The translations under genes and the position numbers were made by a program. From NCBI RefSeq assembly GCF_004526345.1, contig NZ_CP038213.1:1054001-1118000 (forward strand): a DNA stretch of 64,000 nucleotides, read 5' to 3'. The notes beneath the pieces are model-generated. The model was not told the DNA's origin. It was given only the letters and a program-made list of their open reading frames with translations, and ran no database searches. The first letter of the stretch is position 1. The number at the start of each line of letters is the position of its first letter. The DNA is from Ornithinimicrobium flavum (GTDB taxonomy: Bacteria; Actinomycetota; Actinomycetes; Actinomycetales; Dermatophilaceae). Of this stretch, positions 35,315 through 45,084 are shown one piece after another.

Positions 35315-37957
35315 TCAGGTGGGAGGCTGGTCCGAGCTGCCCGGCGGTCGGTGCACGGGCACGGGTCCGGTCGGGTCGACGACCTCGTGCGACCAGCTGT
35401 GCGGCACCACGCCGGTGGGGTCGGGGGCGCTGTCCCTCGCCCGCTGCGGGTCGCGCTCCGTGGGTGAGCCCTGCTGGGCGGTGTGCCCGAAGGGGGCACC
35501 GCCATCCCGGGGGCCGTGACCGTCCATCGTCACCAGCACCTCCTCCCGGCCGACGTCCACCCGCTCGCCCCGCACGGCCACCTGCACCGCCTCGCCTGTC
35601 TCCACCCGCAGGGCCAGCGATTCCTGAGCCACCCGCACCCGCAGCCGCGAGCCGCGCCACCGCATACGCCACGTCAGGGTCTCCCAGCCCTCGGGGAGCC
35701 GCGGGTCGAGGCTGAGCACGCCGCCGTGGTCCCGCATCCCGCCGAAGCCCGCCACCAGCGCGCTCCACGTCCCGCCGCTGGAGGCGACGTGCACCCCCTC
35801 GGAGGTGTTGTCGTGCCGGTCGTCCAGGTCGACGAACAGGCCGGTGTGGAAGTAGCGCAGCGCTAGCTCGTCATACCCCACCTCCGCGGCCATGATCGCC
35901 TGGACCACCGCCGACAAGGACGAGTCACCGGTGGTGATCGGGTCGTAGTAGTCGAAGTCGGCCCGCTTCTCGGGCTGGGTGAACTGGTCGCCGGCCAGGT
36001 AGAGGGCCAGCACGACGTCGGCCTGCTTGAGCACCTGGAAGCGGTAGATGACCAGCGGGTGGTAGTGCAGGAGCAGCGGGCGCTTCTCGTCCGGCGTCTC
36101 GTCGAGGTTCCAGATCTCCCGCTCGAGGAAGTGCGCGTCCTGGGGGTGCACGCCGGTCTGCTCGTCGTAGGGGATGAACATGCCGTCGGCGGCCCGCTCC
36201 CAGGCCTCGACCTCGTGCTCGCCCAGCCGGAGCCGGGCGCCGGCCCGGGCCAGGCCCCTGGGGTCGGAGACCTGCAGCTCGCGCACCGCCTCGACAGCCG
36301 CGCGCAGGTTGAGCTGCGCCATGACGTTGGTGAAGAGGTTGTCGTTGACGACGGTCGTGTACTCGTCCGGGCCGGTCACCGAGTGGATGTGGAAGCGGGT
36401 GTCCCCGTTGGTCTGCCAGAAGCCCAGGTCCACCCACAACCGGGCGGTCTCGACCAGGATGTCGACCCCCTGGTCGAGGAGGAACTGGCGGTCGCCCGTG
36501 GCCCGGACGTACCGCATGAGCGCGTAGGCGATGTCGGCGTTGATGTGGTACTGCGCCGTGCCCGCCGCGTAGAAGGCGGAGGCCTCCTCGCCGTTGATGG
36601 TCCGCCACGGGAAGAGCGCGCCGTACTGCGCCATCTCCGCGGCCCGGCGCCGCGCGGCGTCGAGCATCCCGTGCCGGAAGCGCAGCGCGTTGCGGGCCGC
36701 CTGCGGGTGGGTGTGGACCAGGAAGGGCAGGACGTAGCACTCGGTGTCCCAGAAGTAGTGTCCGCCGTAGCCGGAGCCGGTCAGCCCCTTGGCGGCGATC
36801 CCGTGCGCACCGGCCCGGAGCGTGGCCTGCCCGAGCTGGAAGAGGTTCCAGCGCACGGCCTGCTGGACGTGCTCGAGACCCTTGCCCTCGACCTCCACGT
36901 CGGACTCCAGCCAGAAGCGCGCCCAGCTCTCGGCGTGCTCGGCACGCAGGGCCTCCAGGCCCCGCTCGGCCGCGCGGTCCAGGGTGCGGGCGCACCGGTC
37001 GGCGAGCTCTCGCGGCGGGACGCCGCGGGAGGTGTGGACGGCCACCATCTTGGTGAGGCGCACCGGGCGTCCCTCCCGGGCGTCGACCCGGAAGACGCAC
37101 TTGCCGACGTCCGGCGAGAGCGTGGAACTCTCGCTGAAGGAGTTGTCGGTCTCGAGGGTGTGGTCGACCATCGTCGCGATCGTCATGCCCGAGCTGCGGG
37201 TGCGGTAGCCCAGCAGCAGGCGCCCCTCGACGTCCTCGTGGAGCACCGGCTGGAGGACGCGGTGTTCGAAGGCCTCGGCGCGTCGGGGGTCCGCGGCCTC
37301 GCCCAGCGCCTGGGCGCGCACGTGGTACTCGTCCGAGCCGTCCTGCCGGTTGAGCAGCTGGCTGGAGACGGTGACGGCGGCGTGGCCGTCCAGCATCTCG
37401 ACCTCGAAGGTCATCACCGCCAGGTGGCGCTCCACCACCGAGGTCATCCGGGTGCTGCTGATCCGCACCCGCTTGCCGGAGCTGGTGCGACACACGACGT
37501 CCCGCGTGAGGATGCCGGTGCGCAGGTCGATCGCCCGCTCGTACTGCTCCAGGTCCGCGGTCGCCAGCAGGAGCGGCTCGTCGTCGACGTAGAGCTTGAT
37601 CGTCTTGGGGTCCGGCACGTCCACGATCGTCTGCCCGACGCGCGCGAGGCCGTAGGCGTCCTCGGCGTGGTGGATGTCCCAGGTCTCGTGGAAGCCGTTG
37701 ACGTAGGTGCCGTGGGTGTGGGTGTCCCGGCCCTCCTCGACGTTGCCCCGCATCCCGAGGTAGCCGTTGGACACGGAGAAGAGGGTCTCGGTCACACCGA
37801 GGTCCTCGCGGTCGTAGGCGGTCTCCACCAGGCGCCAGGGGTCCAGGGGGAAGCGGCTGCGGTCCATCGGGTCCACCGGCTCCGGCGGGCGGTGCCGCGA
37901 CCCGAGCGGACCGACCGGGTATGCGGTGGCCTCCCGGCCCTTGCGGCCGCCGGTCAC
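35315..37957 (-). CDS. GH65 disaccharide phosphorylase
   Basis: A glycoside hydrolase family 65 enzyme that cleaves maltose, trehalose or kojibiose with phosphate to give beta-glucose 1-phosphate. The 880-residue product shows the GH65 N-terminal domain (TETLFSVSNGYLGMRGNVEEG), the (alpha/alpha)6 barrel with GYGGHYFWDTECYVLPF, and the catalytic acid Glu in HSVTGPDEYTTVVNDN. The GTG at 37957 overlaps the HAD stop (GTGA); a start at the ATG at 37867 (MDRSRFPLDPW) is also reasonable. About 80 disordered Pro-rich residues follow the catalytic protein. Which disaccharide is used cannot be read. Confidence 0.92.
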   Translation of the reverse strand: MTGGRKGREATAYPVGPLGSRHRPPEPVDPMDRSRFPLDPWRLVETAYDREDLGVTETLFSVSNGYLGMRGNVEEGRDTHTHGTYVNGFHETWDIHHAEDAYGLARVGQTIVDVPDPKTIKLYVDDEPLLLATADLEQYERAIDLRTGILTRDVVCRTSSGKRVRISSTRMTSVVERHLAVMTFEVEMLDGHAAVTVSSQLLNRQDGSDEYHVRAQALGEAADPRRAEAFEHRVLQPVLHEDVEGRLLLGYRTRSSGMTIATMVDHTLETDNSFSESSTLSPDVGKCVFRVDAREGRPVRLTKMVAVHTSRGVPPRELADRCARTLDRAAERGLEALRAEHAESWARFWLESDVEVEGKGLEHVQQAVRWNLFQLGQATLRAGAHGIAAKGLTGSGYGGHYFWDTECYVLPFLVHTHPQAARNALRFRHGMLDAARRRAAEMAQYGALFPWRTINGEEASAFYAAGTAQYHINADIAYALMRYVRATGDRQFLLDQGVDILVETARLWVDLGFWQTNGDTRFHIHSVTGPDEYTTVVNDNLFTNVMAQLNLRAAVEAVRELQVSDPRGLARAGARLRLGEHEVEAWERAADGMFIPYDEQTGVHPQDAHFLEREIWNLDETPDEKRPLLLHYHPLVIYRFQVLKQADVVLALYLAGDQFTQPEKRADFDYYDPITTGDSSLSAVVQAIMAAEVGYDELALRYFHTGLFVDLDDRHDNTSEGVHVASSGGTWSALVAGFGGMRDHGGVLSLDPRLPEGWETLTWRMRWRGSRLRVRVAQESLALRVETGEAVQVAVRGERVDVGREEVLVTMDGHGPRDGGAPFGHTAQQGSPTERDPQRARDSAPDPTGVVPHSWSHEVVDPTGPVPVHRPPGSSDQPPT

Positions 37958-38670
37958 GGGAGGAGCCGCGCCAGGTCGGTGACGACCTCGTCGGCGCCGT
38001 GCTCGCGGAGCGTCTCGGCGCCCACCCCGCGGTCGACCCCGATGACCCGGGCGAAACCACCCGCGGCGCCCGCGGCCACCCCGGAGACCGCGTCCTCGAG
38101 GACCACGCAGCGGGCCGGGTCGGCCCCCAGCTGCTGCGCCGCATACCGGAACGTGTCGGGCTCCGGCTTGCCGGGCAGGCCCTGCTCGGTCGCCACGACG
38201 CCGTCGACGACCACGGTGAACCGGTCGGCGAGGCCCGCGGTGCGCAGGACGTCGGTGGCGTTCCTGGACGAGGAGACCACCGCCATCGCGACCCCGAGGT
38301 CGGGCAGGGCGTCCAGCAGCTGCACCGACCCGGGGTAGGCCTCGATCCCCTCAGCCTCCAGGACCTCGTTGAACAGGGCGTTCTTCCGGTTGCCCAGGCC
38401 GCAGACGGTCAGCTCGTCCGGGCTGTCGTCGGGGTCGCCCTGGGGCAGCTCGATCCCGCGCGAGGACAGGAAGGCCGCCACGCCCTCGTAGCGGGGCCGG
38501 CCGTCGACGTGGGCGAAGTAGTCGGCGTCGGTGTAGGGGTCGTGCTCCTGCGGCAGGCCGTCGAGGAAACGGGTGAACATCACCTCCCAGGCCCGCATGT
38601 GGACCTCCGCGGTGGGCGTCAGCACACCGTCGAGGTCGAAGAGGGCGGCGTCCACGCTGTCCCAGTCCAC
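37954..38670 (-). CDS. beta-phosphoglucomutase-family HAD hydrolase
   Basis: A 238-residue HAD enzyme with nucleophile motif FDLDGVLT, VVSSSRNATDVL, the Lys in LPGKPEPDTF and the acidic VLEDAVSGVAAG. Beta-PGM converts the beta-glucose 1-phosphate made by the coupled GH65 enzyme to glucose 6-phosphate, and the four-base overlap supports that pathway. The GTG at 38670 has TAGTGT (38677-38682, minus strand) 6 nt upstream, so this operon is probably leaderless. Confidence 0.9.
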   Translation of the reverse strand: MDWDSVDAALFDLDGVLTPTAEVHMRAWEVMFTRFLDGLPQEHDPYTDADYFAHVDGRPRYEGVAAFLSSRGIELPQGDPDDSPDELTVCGLGNRKNALFNEVLEAEGIEAYPGSVQLLDALPDLGVAMAVVSSSRNATDVLRTAGLADRFTVVVDGVVATEQGLPGKPEPDTFRYAAQQLGADPARCVVLEDAVSGVAAGAAGGFARVIGVDRGVGAETLREHGADEVVTDLARLLP

Positions 38671-38720
38671 GCCTCCACACTAGGGGAGGGTGTGTCGGCG
38701 CCTGCGGCTACGGTCGGGGT

Positions 38721-40928
38721 ATGCAGCAGCTGGAGCAGACCGACCTGTCCGGGCCGAGCGGGGCGCCGGGGCAGCTGGACACCGACGCGCGGGTGGCGCT
38801 GCGGCGCCTCGTCGGGCGGGAGGACGCCGACTTCCGTGACGGTCAGCTGGAGGCGGTCAGGGCCCTGGTGGAGGACCGGTCCCGCGTGCTCGTCGTGCAG
38901 CGCACGGGGTGGGGCAAGTCGGCGGTCTACTTCGTGGCGACGGCGCTGCGCCGGGCCCATGGCGCCGGCCCGACCGTGATCGTCTCGCCGCTCCTGGCGC
39001 TGATGCGCGACCAGATCGCGGCCGCGGCCCGCGCAGGCGTGCGCGCCGTGACGATGAACTCCGCCAACGCGACCGAGTGGGACGAGGTCCGGCAGGCGCT
39101 CGCCGAGGACCGGGTCGACGTGCTCCTCGTCAGTCCCGAGCGGCTCAACAACCCGCGTTTCCGTGACGAGCAGCTGCCCGACCTGGCGCGGCGGTGCGGG
39201 CTGCTCGTCGTCGACGAGGCCCACTGCATCTCCGACTGGGGGCACGACTTCCGGCCCGACTACCGACGGATCCGGACCCTGCTGGACGCCCTGCCCGAGG
39301 GCACGCCCGTGCTGGCGACGACCGCGACCGCGAACGAGCGCGTCGTGGACGACGTCGTCGAGCAGCTGGGCGCGGGGGGTGCGCAGGTGCGGACCATCCG
39401 GGGGCCGCTCGCACGGGCCTCGCTGCGGCTGGGCGTCCTGCCGCGCCTGACCCCCGAGCAGCGGCTGGGATGGCTCCTGGCGCACCTCGGGACGCTGCCG
39501 GGCAGCGGGATCATCTACTGCCTGACCGTCTCGGCCGCCGAGGACGTCGCCGAGGCCCTGCGCGGGGCCGGGCACGAGGTGGCGGCCTACACCGGCCGGA
39601 CGGACACCGAGGAACGGGAGCGGCTGGAGGGTGCGCTGCGGGACAACCAGGTCAAGGCCCTCGTGGCGACGAGCGCGCTGGGGATGGGCTTCGACAAGCC
39701 CGACCTGGGCTTCGTCGTCCACCTCGGCGCGCCCAGCTCGCCGGTGGCTTACTACCAGCAGGTCGGTCGTGCGGGCCGCGCCACCGAGCGGGCCGACGTG
39801 CTGCTGCTGCCGGGCTCGGAGGACCGGGACATCTGGAACTACTTCGCCACGGTCTCCATGCCCCGGCAGGACCAGGCCGACGCCGTGCTGACCGCACTGG
39901 CCGAGGCCGGCCGCCCGATGTCGACCCCCGCCTTGGAGACGGTCGTCGACGTGCGGCGGACCCGGCTGGAGCTGCTGCTCAAGGTGCTCGACGTCGAGGG
40001 TGCGGTCGCCAAGGTCCAGGGCGGCTGGACCGCCACCGGGCAGCCGTGGGTCTTCGACAAGGAGCGCTACACCCGGGTGGCGGAGGCCCGCGTGCGCGAG
40101 GCCGAGCTGATGCTGGCCTACCAGGCCACCGACGGGTGCCGCATGGCCTTCCTCCAGGAGTGCCTCGACGACGGCACGGCGCAGCCGTGCGGCCGGTGCG
40201 ACCGCTGCGCCGGCACCTGGTTCCCCACCGAGATCCCCGAGGAGTCGGTCGGCTCCGCCCGGGACCGGCTGGGTGCGGTGGGGGTGCCCGTGGAGCCCCG
40301 GGGCCAGTGGCCGACGGGTATGCCGCGGCTCGGCGTGGACGTCAAGGGCAAGATCCGCCCCGAGGAGCAGGCCGGTGTCGGCCGCGCCCTGGCGCGGTTG
40401 TCCGACCTCGGCTGGGGCCAGCGGCTGCGGGCCGTGCTGGCGGCGGGGGAGTCGCGACCCGACCCGGACGTGCCGGACGACCCCGAGCTCGGGCCGGCCA
40501 TGACCCCGGGGCAGCCGGTGCCGGAGGACGTGACGCGGGCCGTGGTCCAGGTGCTGGCCGGATGGGGCTGGGACCAGCGCCCCGTCGGGCTGGTCGCGAT
40601 GCCCTCCCGACGTCGCCCGGCGGTGGTGGGCTCGCTCGCCGAGCAGATCAGCCAGATCGGCCGGCTGCCGCTGCTGGGCACCCTCGACCTGGTGCACGGC
40701 GGACCCGTGGGGGAGCCGGGCGGCAACAGCGCCTTCCGGCTCGCCAACGTGTGGGAGCGGATCGGCGTCGGGCCGCAGCTGCGCGAGGCGCTCGCCTCGA
40801 CCAGGGGCCCGGTCCTCCTCGTCGACGACGTCGTGGACTCGCGCTGGACCATCACGGTCGCCGCGCGCGAGCTGAGGCTGGCCGGTGCCGAGGCGGTCCT
40901 GCCCCTGGTGCTGGCCGTCGAGGGCTGA
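38721..40928 (+). CDS. RecQ-family helicase fused to a phosphoribosyltransferase-like domain
   Basis: A 735-residue 3'-5' helicase. The Walker A motif is QRTGWGKSAVYF (RTGWGKS in place of the common MPTGGGKS), and the Walker B and following motif is VVDEAHCISDWGHDFRPDYR. Motif VI is QQVGRAGRATERA. A RecQ zinc region holds ECLDDGTAQPCGRCDRC. The last about 130 residues (NSAFRLANVWERIGV, VLLVDDVVDSRWTITVAAREL) have the PRPP-loop pattern of type I phosphoribosyltransferases, as in ComF. The ATG at 38721 follows TACGGT by 6 nt. Confidence 0.9.
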   Translation: MQQLEQTDLSGPSGAPGQLDTDARVALRRLVGREDADFRDGQLEAVRALVEDRSRVLVVQRTGWGKSAVYFVATALRRAHGAGPTVIVSPLLALMRDQIAAAARAGVRAVTMNSANATEWDEVRQALAEDRVDVLLVSPERLNNPRFRDEQLPDLARRCGLLVVDEAHCISDWGHDFRPDYRRIRTLLDALPEGTPVLATTATANERVVDDVVEQLGAGGAQVRTIRGPLARASLRLGVLPRLTPEQRLGWLLAHLGTLPGSGIIYCLTVSAAEDVAEALRGAGHEVAAYTGRTDTEERERLEGALRDNQVKALVATSALGMGFDKPDLGFVVHLGAPSSPVAYYQQVGRAGRATERADVLLLPGSEDRDIWNYFATVSMPRQDQADAVLTALAEAGRPMSTPALETVVDVRRTRLELLLKVLDVEGAVAKVQGGWTATGQPWVFDKERYTRVAEARVREAELMLAYQATDGCRMAFLQECLDDGTAQPCGRCDRCAGTWFPTEIPEESVGSARDRLGAVGVPVEPRGQWPTGMPRLGVDVKGKIRPEEQAGVGRALARLSDLGWGQRLRAVLAAGESRPDPDVPDDPELGPAMTPGQPVPEDVTRAVVQVLAGWGWDQRPVGLVAMPSRRRPAVVGSLAEQISQIGRLPLLGTLDLVHGGPVGEPGGNSAFRLANVWERIGVGPQLREALASTRGPVLLVDDVVDSRWTITVAARELRLAGAEAVLPLVLAVEG

Positions 40929-41006
40929 GCCATCAGCCGGGGCGACCTCGGCGCCTCCAGGACGGGGTGCCGACCGTGGCGACCCAGCACAGCGGAGGCG
41001 CGCTGC

Positions 41007-41024
41007 TGACAAGTGCGCTTGACA
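41007..41024. promoter_or_regulatory. operator dyad 1 of the membrane protein/XRE operon
   Basis: TGACAAGTGCGCTTGACA, arms TGACAAG and CTTGACA with one mismatch around a 4-nt centre. It includes the -35 TTGACA (41019-41024). Confidence 0.65.
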
Positions 41025-41048
41025 GCAACCGTCAGTGTCAAGTACACA
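41019..41048 (+). promoter_or_regulatory. promoter of the membrane protein/XRE operon
   Basis: A perfect -35 TTGACA at 41019-41024 and TACACA at 41043-41048, 18 bp apart. The expected start of transcription, 6-7 nt on, coincides with the ATG at 41055, so the mRNA is likely leaderless. Confidence 0.65.
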
Positions 41049-41053
41049 TGACA
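41036..41053. promoter_or_regulatory. operator dyad 2 of the membrane protein/XRE operon
   Basis: TGTCAAGTACACATGACA, a dyad of the same family as the one 29 bp upstream; it covers the -10 region. CTTGACA (41018-41024) and TGTCAAG (41036-41042) also form a perfect inverted repeat. Confidence 0.65.
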
Positions 41054-41054
41054 C

Positions 41055-41459
41055 ATGAGGACGGCGCACATCTGGTGGGTGGCGGGGACCCTGGCGCTCG
41101 CAGGACTCGTCCTGCAGGGCTTCGGGAACGTCGAGGCGCAGAGTCCGTTCGAGGATCCGCTCGGTCTCGGCGGGATGCTGCTGGTCACCCTGCCGCTCAC
41201 CCTGGCGCTGAACGTCACGATGCGCCGGCGCAGGGACGCCTCGGGCGAGAGCTCCCCGGACAGCGTGGAGTTCCGCGCCGCGCAGCAGGCCCGCAGTCAG
41301 GCCTACAGCGATGCCGTCATGCTCGGAGCGGTCCTCTTCCTGGTCCTGACGGTCGTCGCGGACACGCTCGCGGCCCTCACGGCGATGGCCTTCATCGCGC
41401 TGTCGGTCGGAGCCTTCTGGATCCGCTACCGCCTGGCCCTGCGAGCACTCGGTGCCTGA
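41055..41459 (+). CDS. small membrane protein, paired with XRE regulator
   Basis: A 134-residue protein with four predicted membrane segments (about 7-25, 42-58, 88-104, 105-123) and a charged cytoplasmic loop (RRRRDASGESSPDS). I do not name its family; such small proteins are often found with YgzD-type regulators. The start is the ATG at 41055, which lies in the leaderless position. The XRE gene starts 8 bp before its stop. Confidence 0.78.
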   Translation: MRTAHIWWVAGTLALAGLVLQGFGNVEAQSPFEDPLGLGGMLLVTLPLTLALNVTMRRRRDASGESSPDSVEFRAAQQARSQAYSDAVMLGAVLFLVLTVVADTLAALTAMAFIALSVGAFWIRYRLALRALGA

Positions 41460-41655
41460 GACGGTCAACGGCCTCCGAGAGCTGAGGGAGTCCCGCGGCT
41501 GGAGCCAGGGCCGGCTGGCCCAGGAGGTGGGCGTCTCCCGGCAGACGATCAATGCCATCGAGACCGGGCGCTTCGACCCCAGCCTCCCGCTGGCCCTGCG
41601 GCTGGCGCTCACGTTCGGGCGCCCGGTCGAGCACATCTTCACCCTCACGACGTAG
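41452..41655 (+). CDS. YgzD/XRE-type transcriptional regulator
   Basis: A 67-residue single HTH domain: LRELRESRGWSQGRLAQEVG, SRQTINAIETGRFDPSLPLA and FGRPVEHIFTL. It belongs to the small DUF/XRE group that accompanies membrane proteins. The GTG at 41452 overlaps the membrane gene, so they are coupled. It is the obvious candidate to bind the two dyads upstream of the operon and repress its own expression. Confidence 0.88.
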   Translation: MPETVNGLRELRESRGWSQGRLAQEVGVSRQTINAIETGRFDPSLPLALRLALTFGRPVEHIFTLTT

Positions 41656-41696
41656 GCAGTACCGGTTCCCTGGGTGCGCCGGCGCGGGCTCCCCGA

Positions 41697-44547
41697 TCAC
41701 ACGGGGGCTGTGCGGCGCCGGTCCCGCATGCGGTGGGCCAGCTTGACGACCTCCTGGGCCCAGAGGACGACCGAGGCCATCGCCAGACAGATGAGCCACT
41801 GCATACCGGTCAGACCCACGGTGGTGAAGGCCTGCTGCATCACGGGCACGTGGACGACGACCACCTGGAGGACGACGACCAGACCGATCGCCGCCCACAG
41901 CCACGGGTTGCGGAACATCCGGTGGAACGAGCTCTGCGCCGCCGAGCGGGAGCTGAGCGCGTTGAGCAGCTGGGCGAGGACGAGGGTGGTGAACCCCGCG
42001 GTGCGTGCGGTGTCGAAGGTCTCGGAGCCCTCGATCAGACCACCCGGCAGGAAGAGGTCCATCGTCAGCAGGGTGACCGCCCCCATGAGGGTCCCGGTGA
42101 AGACGATCCGCGCCCACATCGGTCGGTCGAGGATGGGCCGGTCGGGGCGGCGCGGGGGCCGAGCCATGACGTCGTCGATCTCGGGGTCGACACCCATGGC
42201 GAGCGCCGGCACGGAGTCGGTCACCATGTTGATCCAGAGGATCTGGGTGGCGAGCAGCGGGACGACGAGCGCGTCCGGGTTCGCGGTGTCGCGCAGTCCG
42301 AGCAGGCCGGCGAGCACGATGCCGAAGAAGACGGTGACGACCTCACCCAGGTTCGACGACATCATGTAGCGCAGGAACTTGCCGATGTTGTCGAAGAGGA
42401 TCCGGCCGCGGTGGCTCGCGGCGACGATCGTCGCGAAGTTGTCGTCACCGAGGATCATCCGGCTGGCTTCCTTGGTGACCTCGGTCCCGGTGATCCCCAT
42501 CGCGATGCCGATGTCGGCGCTCTTGAGCGCCGGCGCGTCGTTGACGCCGTCACCGGTCATCGCCACGACGTGCCCGTCCCGCTGCAGGGCGTCCACGATC
42601 CGCAGCTTGTGGTGTGGGGCGACCCGCTCGTAGACGCTAACCTCGCGGACGAGGTCGACGAGAGCGTCGTCGGACAGGTGCTCCAGCTCGACACCGGTGC
42701 CGGCGCGCTGGCCCTCGGTGATGATCCCGAGGTCGGTCGCGATCCGCCGTGCGGTCGCGGGGTGGTCGCCGGTGATCATGATGGTGCGCACCCCGGCGCG
42801 GTGCGCGGCGGCCACGGCGGCCCTGGCCTCCTCCCGCGGCGGGTCGATGATCCCGACCACGCCGGCGAGGACGAGGTCGTGCTCGACGTCCCCGTCGGGG
42901 CCTTGCAGCTCGCCCTCGTGGACGACGCGGTAGGCGACCCCCAGGGTGCGGTAGCCCTCGCCGGACAGCGCCTCGACGACCGCCAGGTGCCGGGCCCGGG
43001 CCGCGTCGTCGAGCGGGACGACCTCCTCGCCGTGCCGCTCGGCGACGCAGCGGTCGAGCAGCACGTCGGCGCCCTTGGTGAAGACGCGGCTCTCCGCCCG
43101 GTCGTCGTGGTGGGCCAGGACCGACATCATCCTGCGCTCGGAGGTGAAGGGAGCCTCGGCCCGCCGCTCGTAGTGCCCGATCCGCTCGGTCACCTCCCCC
43201 AGCTTGTTGCTCGCGACGACGAAGGCTGCCTCGGTCGGGTCGCCGTGGACCACCCACTGGCCGTCCTGCTCGCAGATGGTCGCGTTGTTGGCGACGGTCC
43301 CGCCGATGAGGACGAGCCGGGCCTCGACGAGCAGGTCCTCGGCGGCGTCCGTGCCGGTCGTGACGCCCTTCCCCCGCTCGTCGGGGACGAGGACGGCGTC
43401 ACCCTCCGGTGCGTACCCCGTGCCGGAGAGCTCGACCCGGCCGAAGGCGGTGACGATGGTCCGCAGGGTCATCTCGTTGCGGGTGAGCGTGCCCGTCTTG
43501 TCCGAGCAGATCACCGACGTCGACCCGAGGGTCTCGACGGAGTGCAGGTGCTTCATGACGGCCTTGCGCCGGGCCATGGCCCGCACCCCGATCGCCAGGA
43601 CGACGGACAGGATCGCGGGCAGCCCCTCCGGGACGGCGGCGACGGCCAGGGAGACCCCGAGCATCAGGATGGTGACCCACTCCTGCGTGGTGTCGGCACC
43701 CTGGACGAGAGCCAGGGTCGCCATGACGACGACGGCGATGCCGATGACCAGCGCGCCCAGGGTGCGGGAGACCTTGGCGATCTCGACCTGCAGCGGGGAG
43801 GGTTGCTGCTCGGTGCGGTCCAGGAGGGCCGCGATACCCCCCCATCTCGGTCTGCATACCGGTCGCGGTGACGACGGCCCGCCCCACGCCCTCGACGACG
43901 GCGGTGCCCTTGTGCACCATGTTGACCCGGTCGGCGAGGGCGACCTCGCCGGACAGGGCCGTCGCGGACTTCACGGTGGCGGCCGACTCGCCGGTGAGCG
44001 CCGCCTCCTGCACCTTCAGCCCGGTCGCCTCGATCAGCCGGGCGTCGGCGCCGACGGCGTCACCCTCGCTGAGCAGGAGGATGTCACCGGGCACGAGGTC
44101 GGCGGACGGCAGCTCGGTCGGTCGGCCGTCGCGGAGCACCGAGGAGCTGGCGGCCGTCATCGTGGCCAGCGCGGCCACGGCGTCCTCCGCCTTGGCCTCC
44201 TGCACGAAGCCGAGGACGGCGTTGAGGGTCAGGATCGCGGCGATGACGACGGCGTCGATCGGCACCCCCTCGGCCCCCTCGATCGCCCACGCGGTGAGGG
44301 AGACGGCGATCGCCACGAGGAGGAGGTAGACCAGGGGGTCCTGGAACTGCGCGAGGATGCGGCGCCACAACGGCACCGCGTCCGTGGAGCGCAGCTCGTT
44401 GGGTCCGTGCTCGGCGAGCCTGACCTGCACCTCGGCGGTGCTCAGCCCGACGTCCGGGTCGACCCCGAGGAGTCTCTGCAGGTCCCTCACCTCGGTGAGG
44501 TGGGCAGACAGGTCGGGCGTGCGTCCGGTGGGGCTCTGGATGGCCAC
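41697..44547 (-). CDS. P-type cation-transporting ATPase, frameshift in a G7 tract
   Basis: A P2A-like cation pump of about 950 residues. The N-terminal cation-ATPase domain (HLTEVRDLQRLLGVDPDVG, AEHGPNELRST) and actuator (LTGESAATVKS) read in one frame from the ATG at 44547. The rest reads in another: VAAVPEGLPAILSVVLAIG, phosphorylation motif CSDKTGTLTRNEM, GDGVNDAPALKSADIGIAMG and MVTDSVPALAMG. The switch is in the seven-C run at 43837-43843 (G7 on the coding strand); six G restore the frame (EMGGIAALL). Ca2+ is the most likely ion from the PEGLP motif. Error or phase variation are both possible. Confidence 0.85.
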
Positions 44548-44621
44548 CTCCTCATCCTCTCAGCCGGACGAGCAGCGGTGGAGGAGGGTCCTCCGGACCA
44601 CCAGGACCGCGACGGGCGGCC

Positions 44622-44948
44622 TCAGAAGGTGGTGCTGAGCCACCACCAGAGCAGCAGCCCCTCGGTCGCCATACCGAGGGCCAGACCGACCGCGAAACCG
44701 GCTCCCCACTCCCGCAGGCGCGGCACCAGGACGACGACCCCGACGACGGCCAGCGCCGGCAGCGGCGAGAAGAAGGTGACCTGCTCGACCCAGCCCCACC
44801 GCTCGCCCAGCGGGCCGAGCGCCGACAGGGCGATCTGCAGGACCAGTCCGGCCGGGAGGCCGAGCAGGAATCCCCAGACGAGTCCTGCGATCGTGATGGT
44901 CCCTGCGGAGGAGGTCCGCGCCAGCCGTGGACGCGGTGTCGTCACCAT
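44622..44948 (-). CDS. small membrane protein, unknown function
   Basis: A 108-residue protein with three predicted membrane segments (about 17-41, 58-76, 84-103). I do not recognise the family. It lies 74 bp upstream of the P-type ATPase start on the same strand and could share its transcript. Confidence 0.65.
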   Translation of the reverse strand: MVTTPRPRLARTSSAGTITIAGLVWGFLLGLPAGLVLQIALSALGPLGERWGWVEQVTFFSPLPALAVVGVVVLVPRLREWGAGFAVGLALGMATEGLLLWWWLSTTF

Positions 44949-45084
44949 GGCAGGAGAGTAGCCCCTCTCTGCTCCGCCGGGGGTGCTGCGCCGCGCTGCT
45001 CGTCGGGGCGCAGTGGCTCGTCGCCCGGCTCACGTCCTGGCTGCCCGGGGGACGCACGGTCTCCCGACGGCGCCCGTCCGGGCG

